Position numbers and translations under genes: made by a program | Assembly: GCA_937894065.1 (NCBI GenBank) | Contig: CALCST010000004.1 | Coordinates: forward strand, 1 to 52,912 | Direction: 5' to 3' | DNA length: 52,912 bases | Source of the DNA: an uncultured Parabacteroides sp. | GTDB taxonomy: Bacteria; Bacteroidota; Bacteroidia; Bacteroidales; Tannerellaceae | Notes under the pieces: model-generated | What the model was told of the DNA's origin: nothing | The model's database searches: none | The model's input: the letters and a program-made list of their open reading frames with translations, nothing else | Shown: piece after piece, positions 42,046 to 48,983 of the stretch | How the letters are laid out: each line of letters starts with the position of its first letter | Numbering within the stretch: position 1 is the stretch's first letter

Positions 42046-42109
42046 AAAGAGACACTGAAAACACAAAACAGATTCTAAATCGAAATCCTTGTGTTTTCAG
42101 TGTCTCTTT
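42046..42109. terminator. Strong bidirectional terminator
   Basis: A 21-bp perfect inverted repeat (42046-42066 with 42089-42109, 22-nt loop) starts with AAAGAG and ends with CTCTTT between the converging acyltransferase and peptidase genes. A/T-rich flanks on both sides support use in both directions. Confidence 0.8.
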
Positions 42110-42147
42110 ATTTATATTCTATCGAATATTAATCAGCTCTCTGTGTC

Positions 42148-44289
42148 TTACTTAACCAGCTTAAGCTCCTCAATCAACCTTGGGCATTTACCCCATTTGT
42201 CAATCATAAACAGCACATAGCGGATATCAACACCGATACAACGCTGCAATTCCGGTTCGAAAGCGATATCGCCACTCATTGCTTCCCAGTTTCCGTCGAA
42301 GGCAAGACCGATAAGGCGTGCATTCTTGTCGAAGATAGGGCTACCTGAGTTACCTCCGGTGATATCATTGTTAGTAAGGAAGCAAAGCTGCAAATCTCCG
42401 TTTTCGTTTGCATACTGTCCGAAATCCTTGCTACGGATCAAATCCAGAATTTCTTCCTGAACCCAGAACTCATCGTTTTCAGGGTCTTCCTTTTCAAGAA
42501 TACCTTTGTGAGTTGAGAAATAGTCATACCATCCCGCATCATAAGGACGATAACCGCCGATTGAACCATAGCTCAGACGCATAGTGAAGTTTGCGTCAGA
42601 ATAATAAGTCTTGTCAGGATTCATTTCCATCAAACCTTCAAGGAACAGGCGTTCGCCTTTGTCAATATCGAAGCTTGCTTTGTTTCCGTTCTGATAAATA
42701 TCCATGAAAGCAGTGAAAACAGATTCAGCCAATTCCACAGCCGGGTCTTTTGCCAGTTTCTTGCTCAGGTTTGGATTGCTCAGGAATTCTTCCACTTTAT
42801 CCAATGAAAGAAGCTGGGTTTTCTTGAACAAGTCAGCAGCATATTTCTTGTAGTCACCTTTATATTTCTTGTCTATCTTCTGATATATTTCAGGAAGATA
42901 TTGAGCCGGAACTCTTACTTTGGCAATTGCAAGCATAGCTCCAAGTACTTCCTGATCCAGTCTTGGTTCATAATCCTTGAAGAAAGGCAGAACGCGGTCT
43001 TCCATGAATACCTTTCTGTCTTCATCTGTTGAACCTTTAGCATCGAAGCTGTTTATCATTCTTGCAAGGCGTGTGATTTCTGTACCGGAAAGCAATGTTT
43101 CCATCAGATAAGTACGTGCATTCACAATTTCGTTTGAAGAAGTATAGCCATTCTTAAGGAGACTCAACACTTCGCCATATTTTTCCTGGCGTTTCGGATC
43201 TTTTGCCACCCAATTAGCGAATTCTTCTTCAAGAGCTTCTTTACGGGCAACAACGTCCAGGCGTGCAAGACCCTTGTTCATACCGATTGAATTCTTCCAG
43301 TAGTTTGAACTTCCGGCATATTTTGAAGCATATTTGATACGCACTTCATCACTTGCCGACATAGCCTTTTTCCAAATCTCCTGTTTGATACCGCGCACTT
43401 CGATACGAGGAACATTGCTGTCTTCGATACGCTGTTTTACTCCCCATGAAGAAAGATAGCGGCTTGTGCTGCCCGGGAAACCGATAGTCATCGCATAGTC
43501 TTTTTCCTGATAGCCTTGCAATGAAACTTCGGCAACATATTTCGGAGTATATGGTTTATTGTTCGCGTCATATTCAGCCGGCTGGTTGTTTGCGTTGGCA
43601 TAAACGCGGAACACAGAGAAGTCGCCTGTGTGTCGTGGCCACATCCAGTTGTCAGTGTCACCTCCGAATTTACCCACTGATGAAGGTGGAGCAAACACCA
43701 TACGCACGTCGCGGAACACATTATAAACAATCAGATAATACTTGTTATTTGAATAGAAAGGAATCACATCGGCAGCCTTGAATTCGTCTGTTCCGATTGA
43801 GTCACAAAGGAAATTACCGATTGAATCGGCAGCAGCAAGGCGTTCGCTTTCGTCAGCAATACCGCTGATTTTTGACATTATTCGTTCTGTAACGTCAATA
43901 GTCTTGTCGAGGTATCTTACTGAAAGTCCCGGAACAGGAAGTTCTTCTTCCTTTGATTGTGAAACGAAACCGTCTTTCAGGTAGTCGTGCTCAACACTAC
44001 TCAACTGCTGGATAGCTCCGTATCCGCAATGGTGGTTGGTGAACACCAAACCTTCGTTAGATACTGTGATACCTGTACATCCGCCGCCAAAAATTATGAC
44101 TGCATTTGCAACGCAAGGATCAGTCTCGCTGTATAACTGTTCGTACGTAGGCTTGAAACCCAATTCCTGCATACGTGCCAGATTCTGTTTTGTAAGTTCC
44201 TTCAGAACCCACATACCTTCGTCGGCATGAGCTGAACCTGCTGCAAGGAAGCACAGCAAGGCAACTCCGATTTTCTTGATTAGATTCAT
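42148..44289 (-). CDS. S46-family dipeptidyl-peptidase, DPP7 type
   Basis: 713 residues with a signal peptide (1-22, ending AHA). The chymotrypsin-like core shows the catalytic His in FTNHHCGYGAIQ, Asp in FGGDTDNWMWPRHTGDF and Ser648 in TGGNSGSPIF; a helical domain (about 280-560) is inserted in between, as in the family. In Porphyromonas gingivalis the residue 18 places after the Ser sets P1 preference: Gly in DPP7 (hydrophobic) and Arg in DPP11 (acidic). Here it is Gly666, so DPP7-type specificity is expected. The enzyme releases dipeptides in the periplasm. It starts 3 bp after the DUF389 gene, so the two are co-transcribed. Confidence 0.94.
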   Translation of the reverse strand: MNLIKKIGVALLCFLAAGSAHADEGMWVLKELTKQNLARMQELGFKPTYEQLYSETDPCVANAVIIFGGGCTGITVSNEGLVFTNHHCGYGAIQQLSSVEHDYLKDGFVSQSKEEELPVPGLSVRYLDKTIDVTERIMSKISGIADESERLAAADSIGNFLCDSIGTDEFKAADVIPFYSNNKYYLIVYNVFRDVRMVFAPPSSVGKFGGDTDNWMWPRHTGDFSVFRVYANANNQPAEYDANNKPYTPKYVAEVSLQGYQEKDYAMTIGFPGSTSRYLSSWGVKQRIEDSNVPRIEVRGIKQEIWKKAMSASDEVRIKYASKYAGSSNYWKNSIGMNKGLARLDVVARKEALEEEFANWVAKDPKRQEKYGEVLSLLKNGYTSSNEIVNARTYLMETLLSGTEITRLARMINSFDAKGSTDEDRKVFMEDRVLPFFKDYEPRLDQEVLGAMLAIAKVRVPAQYLPEIYQKIDKKYKGDYKKYAADLFKKTQLLSLDKVEEFLSNPNLSKKLAKDPAVELAESVFTAFMDIYQNGNKASFDIDKGERLFLEGLMEMNPDKTYYSDANFTMRLSYGSIGGYRPYDAGWYDYFSTHKGILEKEDPENDEFWVQEEILDLIRSKDFGQYANENGDLQLCFLTNNDITGGNSGSPIFDKNARLIGLAFDGNWEAMSGDIAFEPELQRCIGVDIRYVLFMIDKWGKCPRLIEELKLVK

Positions 44290-44292
44290 AAT

Positions 44293-45651
44293 TTATTCTA
44301 TTAGTAATTTGATATTCTTTACATTCTCTCTCGAAGCAATCCACTCCTGTATCTTCTCTTTGTCTTTTTCCTGAAGCTTCTTGCCGCATTTCAGATATAC
44401 CAGAAGAACAGAATCTTCTTTCAGTGATGCAGAATTTACGATTGTTGTGTGGGCACACGACACTGCTTCTACTTCAGGGAACAGAACCTTTATCTCAGGT
44501 GTAAGATTCTTGCCTGTCTTTTGGCACTCTTCGTAATTGCTTATCTGATTCTTCAATGAGTCAATTTCAATAGTCTGCATACGCAGCAAATCTTCCGAGT
44601 TCTTATATAAGTCCTGCATAAGAAGGCTCTTCAGGTGGTTTATGTCTTGCTCGCCTTGTCCGAATCCCTGCTGGACAACAAGAGCAGTGTTGTGCAATCC
44701 ATATTTTCCCAATTTGGATTCTGCGTTGACTATAAGGTCTTCCGAAACATGGTCGCCAATCAGAACAACCTTTATTTCTTTTTTCTCTTTCGTATCTGTT
44801 ATGACTTTGTTCAGGACCTGAGTGTTAGGAAAGTTCAATTCGGAGTTGACAAACGTAATTGCCATCTGCTGGAAATATGTCTTTCTTATAAGATTATAGC
44901 TGAGGTATATACTTGGAACAATAGTGAATAACACTATTATACCCACATACCGGCTCACAGTCTTTTCCCTGTCTTTGTCCAGGAATTCTTTCTTGGGATA
45001 TTTCAGCAAACGTACCACCAGATATGTGGCAAGGCTTATAAACACCGTGTTTATGAAATAAAGATAGAAAGCTCCGAAGAAATAATAGAAATTTCCGGTA
45101 GCCAGTCCGAAGCCTGCCGTACACAGCGGTGGCATCAAAGCCGTTGCGATTGCTACTCCGGGAATTACGTTTCCTTTATATTTTGTGGAGCTTGCCACTA
45201 TTCCCGCCAATCCGCCGAAGAATGCTATAAGCACGTCATAAAGCGTTGGCTGCGTTCTGGCAAGCAACTCGCTTTGTGCTTCGCTTATCGGTGATATAAG
45301 GAAATAAAGTGATGATGTGATAACACTGAAAATCGTAGCCGTGGCAAAGTTGCGGAACGAACGTTTTATAAGTTCGAAGTCATTAATACCCAGTCCCAGT
45401 CCGAAACCCATAATCGGTCCCATCAGCGGAGATATAAGCATGGCGCCGATAATCACAGCCGTTGAGTTTGTGTTCAATCCCAATGATGCTATGAATGTGG
45501 CAAAAATAAGAACCCAAAGGTTCATTCCCTTAAATTCAACACCGCGGCGAATAGATTCGATGGTTTCCGCCTCGTCTTCTTTGTCGTGCTGCAAATCGAA
45601 GTTACGGACAAAGAAATCTTTTATGTATTTATGAAGGTTTTTATCTCCCAT
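44293..45651 (-). CDS. DUF389 / TIGR00341 family membrane protein
   Basis: 452 residues. An N-terminal soluble stretch (1-45) is followed by a DUF389 block with about six membrane segments (about 46-235). It contains NTNSTAVIIGAMLISPLMGP with the family motif, GLAGIVASSTKYKGNVIPGV and ALMPPLCTAGFGLATGNFYY. A long soluble C-terminal domain (about 255-452) is predicted outside the membrane. The function of the family is unknown. It has a consensus promoter of its own and shares the transcript with the S46 peptidase. Confidence 0.9.
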   Translation of the reverse strand: MGDKNLHKYIKDFFVRNFDLQHDKEDEAETIESIRRGVEFKGMNLWVLIFATFIASLGLNTNSTAVIIGAMLISPLMGPIMGFGLGLGINDFELIKRSFRNFATATIFSVITSSLYFLISPISEAQSELLARTQPTLYDVLIAFFGGLAGIVASSTKYKGNVIPGVAIATALMPPLCTAGFGLATGNFYYFFGAFYLYFINTVFISLATYLVVRLLKYPKKEFLDKDREKTVSRYVGIIVLFTIVPSIYLSYNLIRKTYFQQMAITFVNSELNFPNTQVLNKVITDTKEKKEIKVVLIGDHVSEDLIVNAESKLGKYGLHNTALVVQQGFGQGEQDINHLKSLLMQDLYKNSEDLLRMQTIEIDSLKNQISNYEECQKTGKNLTPEIKVLFPEVEAVSCAHTTIVNSASLKEDSVLLVYLKCGKKLQEKDKEKIQEWIASRENVKNIKLLIE

Positions 45652-45676
45652 CTCTTGTTATGATTTTTTGATTTTG

Positions 45677-45706
45677 CAAAGATAAGTTTTAGGAGTAAGT
45701 TGGCAA
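45677..45706 (-). promoter_or_regulatory. Consensus promoter of the DUF389-peptidase operon
   Basis: On the minus strand TTG (45706-45704), a 19-bp spacer and TATCTTTG (45684-45677) match the consensus exactly, about 25 bp before the ATG. The TTG lies in decayed octamer-repeat sequence (GTTGGCAAGGGAACGAGAG on the plus strand). Confidence 0.85.
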
Positions 45707-45723
45707 GGGAACGAGAGAACAAG

Positions 45724-47208
45724 TTACCTTGAAATTCTCGCCCTCTGCAAAACATTCTCCTTTTTCAGAACAATACCTGCATAAACCAGCAGAAGCACAG
45801 TTCTGTATCCCAGTCTCAACCATTCAGATTCTATCTCCGGATACATGGCTAAAGCATAAAGCACGGCAGCCAGGCCGAAATATGTCGCAGCCGATTTGAG
45901 GTCGTATTTAATAGGGAATTTCTTCTGCCCGATAAAATACGACAGAACCATCATCAGCAGGTTGCATACAAACGAAGCCCATGCGCAAGCCATATAACCA
46001 TACGACGGTGCAAACAGAATGATGATTGCCACAGTAGCCACACAGCCCGCAGCAGAGAAATATGCTCCCCATTCTGTCTGGTCGATAAGCTTATACCATA
46101 ATGACAGATTGAAATAAATACCGAAGAAGAACTCTCCGAGCATCACAATCGGAACTACACGCAAGCCCGGATAATAATTCTCTCCAACGAAATATTTCAA
46201 TATGTCGAGATAGAACATTACGCCGAGGAAAATAAACAGAGCGAAGATTATGAAATATTTCATTGCCTCGCTGTATGCCTTCTTGTTGTCGTCGCTCTTG
46301 TTTCGGGCAAAGATGAAAGGCTCGTATGCGTAGCGGAATGCCTGTATGAACATCACCATAACAACCGCTATTTTGAAGCAAGCACCGTATATTCCCAACT
46401 GTTCGTTGGCATAATCCTTGTCCTCGAAAAGAAACGGAAACAGAATCTTATCCGCAGTCTGGTTGAATATTCCCGCTATACCCAGAATCAGAATAGGGAA
46501 GGAGTATCTCAATATCTCTTTCAGAAGTGCAGTGTTACAGCGTGACTTGAATGCCGGGAACATATAAGGCAGCAACATCACGAAAGTTGCCAGAGTAGTA
46601 ACCACATTGGCTACGAACACATATCCCACTCCATAGTCCGGACGGAAAAACCATGATATGCTTTCCGGATGGCTCTCATAAATTGCAGGACAAGCGATAA
46701 GGAAAAAGATATTAAGGGCAATATTGAGGAATATGTTGAAAAGCCTTATTCCTGCAAATCGCCATGCAAGCCCTTTATATCTCAGGTATGCGAATGGAAT
46801 ACAGCAGAATGCGTCCACCGCAACAATTCCCGCCATCATCGCTATATATTCCGGATGCTCGCCATAGCCTATGCCGTTACATATCGGCTGCAAGAGCAGC
46901 ATTACCAGAACGAAAAACAGGGCAGAAGTGAATCCCAGTGATGCCAGCACCGTGCTGTAAACCCGCATTGGCTCCTGTTCTTCCTTTTTGTTGATGAAAC
47001 GGAAGAAACCCGTTTCCATTCCGTACGTAAGTATTACCAGCAGCAGTGCCGTCCATCCGTAAAGGTTTGTCACCACTCCGAAGTCTCCCGTGTTTGTAAA
47101 GACGCGTGTGTACATCGGCACAAGCATCCAGTTCAGGAAACGGCCCAATATGCTGCTAAGTCCGTAAACGGCTGTCTCTTTGGCGAGACGTTTTATTCCT
47201 GATGACAT
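45724..47208 (-). CDS. Polysaccharide flippase (Wzx/MATE-like)
   Basis: 494 residues from the ATG at 47208, with about fourteen hydrophobic segments. ETAVYGLSSILGRFLNWMLVPMYTRVF near the N-terminus is typical of Wzx/RfbX-like lipid-linked oligosaccharide flippases (polysaccharide biosynthesis family); GVVTNLYGWTALLLVILTYGMET follows. It would move a lipid-linked glycan across the inner membrane. No glycosyltransferase cluster is next to it; it lies downstream of ruvB on the same strand with a 191-bp repeat-filled gap. The longer frame from 47268 reads octamer repeats (LVNSSTELINLKTQN) and is rejected. Confidence 0.9.
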   Translation of the reverse strand: MSSGIKRLAKETAVYGLSSILGRFLNWMLVPMYTRVFTNTGDFGVVTNLYGWTALLLVILTYGMETGFFRFINKKEEQEPMRVYSTVLASLGFTSALFFVLVMLLLQPICNGIGYGEHPEYIAMMAGIVAVDAFCCIPFAYLRYKGLAWRFAGIRLFNIFLNIALNIFFLIACPAIYESHPESISWFFRPDYGVGYVFVANVVTTLATFVMLLPYMFPAFKSRCNTALLKEILRYSFPILILGIAGIFNQTADKILFPFLFEDKDYANEQLGIYGACFKIAVVMVMFIQAFRYAYEPFIFARNKSDDNKKAYSEAMKYFIIFALFIFLGVMFYLDILKYFVGENYYPGLRVVPIVMLGEFFFGIYFNLSLWYKLIDQTEWGAYFSAAGCVATVAIIILFAPSYGYMACAWASFVCNLLMMVLSYFIGQKKFPIKYDLKSAATYFGLAAVLYALAMYPEIESEWLRLGYRTVLLLVYAGIVLKKENVLQRARISR

Positions 47209-47276
47209 GTTTTGAGTTTTTAAGTTTATAAGTTCAGTTGATGAGTTGACAAGTTGACGAGTTAACAAGTTGACAA
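47209..47276 (-). repeat. Octamer-repeat leader of the flippase gene
   Basis: Read on the minus strand: TTGTCAAC, TTGTTAAC, TCGTCAAC, TTGTCAAC, TCATCAAC, a 5-bp partial unit, TTATAAAC, TTAAAAAC and TCAAAAC, directly followed by the ATG. The register to the start codon is shorter by two bases than in the araA-type leaders. Confidence 0.85.
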
Positions 47277-47278
47277 GG

Positions 47279-47375
47279 TTTGTTCCAACGGATTTGCAAT
47301 CCGTTGGTTCAATCAGGCGGATTTATAATCCGCATTAATAGGTAAGGATTACAAATCCAATGGAACGGAATTCCC
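47279..47375. repeat. Palindromic repeat cluster between ruvB and the flippase gene
   Basis: CAACGGATTTGCAATCCGTTG-type palindrome near 47286, GGCGGATTTATAATCCGC near 47317 and a GGATTACAAATCC word near 47346 follow each other. The first is the same word as in the araA-araB gap, and in both places it adjoins the octamer array with an identical junction (TTGACAAGGTTTGTTCCAAC). The two repeat families therefore travel or were duplicated together. Confidence 0.75.
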
Positions 47376-47399
47376 CTTCTTGACTCCTTAACTCCTCCC

Positions 47400-48425
47400 T
47401 CAATCAAACAACCCTTTCTCCCAATCTCCTCTCGTCCTTCCAAGATGACTGTATGCAAGCTCAGTCACCTCACGTCCGCGCGGAGTTCGCTTGATGAAAC
47501 CCTCTTTAATGAGGAAAGGCTCATATACTTCCTCAAGAGTTCCAGGGTCTTCTCCCAGAGCCGTAGCCATAGTGGTAAGTCCCACCGGTCCGCCCTTGAA
47601 TTTGTCAATCATTATCGACAGCAGTTTGTTGTCAATCTGGTCCAGACCGTAGCGGTCAATATTCAGAGCCTCCAGAGCATAGCAGGCAATAGCCTTGTCT
47701 ATTGTGCCGTTACCTTTCACCTGGGCAAAATCCCTCACCCTTCGCAGCAATGCGTTGGCGATACGAGGTGTGCCACGGCTTCGTGAAGCAATTTCTTTTG
47801 CCGCCTGGGTGTCACATTCCATATTCAGTAACGCTGCGCTTCGCAGGACAATCTTTGTCAGGGTGTCGATATTATAATATTCCAGATGCATATTTATGCC
47901 GAAGCGCGCACGCAGAGGACTAGTCAGCAAACCGCTTCGTGTGGTTGCGCCAATCAGCGTGAACGGGGCAAGGTCAATCTGTATGGACCTTGCGCTCGGT
48001 CCTTTGTCAATCATAATATCTATTCGATAGTCCTCCATTGCCGAATACAGATATTCTTCCACAATCGGACTTAAGCGGTGAATCTCGTCGATGAACAGCA
48101 CATCGTTCTTTTCGAGCGAAGTCAGAATACCGGCAAGGTCGCCCGGCTTGTCCAGCACCGGTCCCGAAGTGACCTTGAAACCGACACCAAGCTCATTAGC
48201 GATAATGTTGGACAGCGTTGTTTTTCCCAATCCTGGAGGTCCATGCAGCAGAACGTGGTCCAGCGCTTCCTTGCGCATACGTGCTGCCATTACGAACACA
48301 CGCAGGTTTTCAACCACTTTTGCCTGTCCGCTGAAATCCTCGAACGACAGAGGGCGTAGCGCGTTTTCATATTCGCGCTCGCTTTCCGGCATACGTGTGT
48401 CTCTTATATCGAATTCTTCTTCCAT
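47400..48425 (-). CDS. ruvB: Holliday junction branch-migration DNA helicase RuvB
   Basis: 341 residues. RPLSFEDFSGQAKVVENLRV opens the AAA+ domain; Walker A is GPPGLGKTTLS, Walker B LFIDEIHRL, sensor 1 IGATTRSG, and the trans arginine finger is in TSPLRARFG. The C-terminal winged-helix domain includes FKGGPVGLTTMATALGE and GFIKRTPRGREVTELAY. It drives branch migration together with RuvA, which is not in the window. A consensus promoter lies directly upstream. Confidence 0.97.
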   Translation of the reverse strand: MEEEFDIRDTRMPESEREYENALRPLSFEDFSGQAKVVENLRVFVMAARMRKEALDHVLLHGPPGLGKTTLSNIIANELGVGFKVTSGPVLDKPGDLAGILTSLEKNDVLFIDEIHRLSPIVEEYLYSAMEDYRIDIMIDKGPSARSIQIDLAPFTLIGATTRSGLLTSPLRARFGINMHLEYYNIDTLTKIVLRSAALLNMECDTQAAKEIASRSRGTPRIANALLRRVRDFAQVKGNGTIDKAIACYALEALNIDRYGLDQIDNKLLSIMIDKFKGGPVGLTTMATALGEDPGTLEEVYEPFLIKEGFIKRTPRGREVTELAYSHLGRTRGDWEKGLFD

Positions 48426-48456
48426 TTATCAAATTATCTTTGTTGCTTTTGATTTG

Positions 48457-48486
48457 CAAAATTAATGAAAGGATAAGTAGAGACAA
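48457..48486 (-). promoter_or_regulatory. Consensus promoter of ruvB
   Basis: TTG (48486-48484, within TTTTG), a 19-bp spacer and TAATTTTG (48464-48457) match the Bacteroidetes consensus on the minus strand, about 32 bp before the ruvB ATG. Confidence 0.8.
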
Positions 48487-48489
48487 AAT

Positions 48490-48676
48490 AAAAAAACTTC
48501 CGAAACAAATTTGTTTTTCTTCCGTAAGTAATTCAATTTTCTTTCGGAAGAAAATGAAGTTCCATTCGGATGGAAATGGCGGAAATTTTATATGCGTTGT
48601 TTCGCAAAAAAAGGTAGGCATCTTTCCCGGAAAAGCTCGTAGTGTTTCTGAAAAAAGATGCCTACCTTTTTTGTGA
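48490..48676. repeat. Palindrome array and large hairpin upstream of ruvB
   Basis: 48497-48595 contains several short inverted words (CTTCCG/CGGAAG, CCATTCGGATGG, CGGAAA). 48607-48625 and 48654-48672 form a perfect 19-bp stem with a 28-nt loop (arms AAAAAAGGTAGGCATCTTT and complement). The A/T-run-plus-palindrome style matches 6108-6190 and 29494-29612. The stem is flanked by A and T runs and could terminate transcription in either direction. Apart from this I see no gene between ruvB and the C39 remnant. Confidence 0.7.
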
Positions 48677-48824
48677 GACATAGTAGTGTTTTGTTTTTTA
48701 ATACTGTTTTAATCACCTCATGCAGGGGATTTTTACTTTTGCAAGTTTCACAATTTTACTATATTGTTAATTATCAGTAAAATCATGTGATTTGAGAACG
48801 TTTGTTAACATTTAGTGCTGAAAC

Positions 48825-48947
48825 CTAAATATTCAACTGCGTTGTTTCCGCACTGTATTCCCGTCCATGGAACTTGGCAATCATCCTTAGGCAGGTTGCG
48901 CCGCATTCCATGGAATCGGGTTGGGTGATGAATTTAAATGTATTCAT
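48825..48947 (-). pseudogene. Truncated peptidase C39 domain (N-terminal remnant of a bacteriocin-type ABC exporter)
   Basis: A 40-codon frame encodes MNTFKFITQPDSMECGATCL followed by RMIAKFHGREYSAETTQLNI and a TAG stop. The pattern Q-x-D-x-x-(D/E)CG-x-x-CL-x-M-I-x-x-(Y/F)-x-G-x-x-Y-S is the N-terminal motif of C39 peptidases, with the catalytic Cys at C15. These normally sit at the start of ABC exporters of about 700 residues that cleave double-glycine leaders. Here the homology ends near the stop and the rest (catalytic His and Asp, membrane and ATPase domains) is missing. It lies 36 bp downstream of the outer-membrane barrel gene on the same strand. A decayed gene is the simplest reading; a real small protein cannot be excluded. 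Confidence 0.7.
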
Positions 48948-48983
48948 ATGTTGATTTATATTATTTGAGTCTTGTGTATTTTG

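Noticed and set aside
48395..48676. Overlapping open frames upstream of ruvB
   Set aside because: They read through the palindrome array and have low-complexity composition with mirrored peptide on the other strand, as expected for hairpins.
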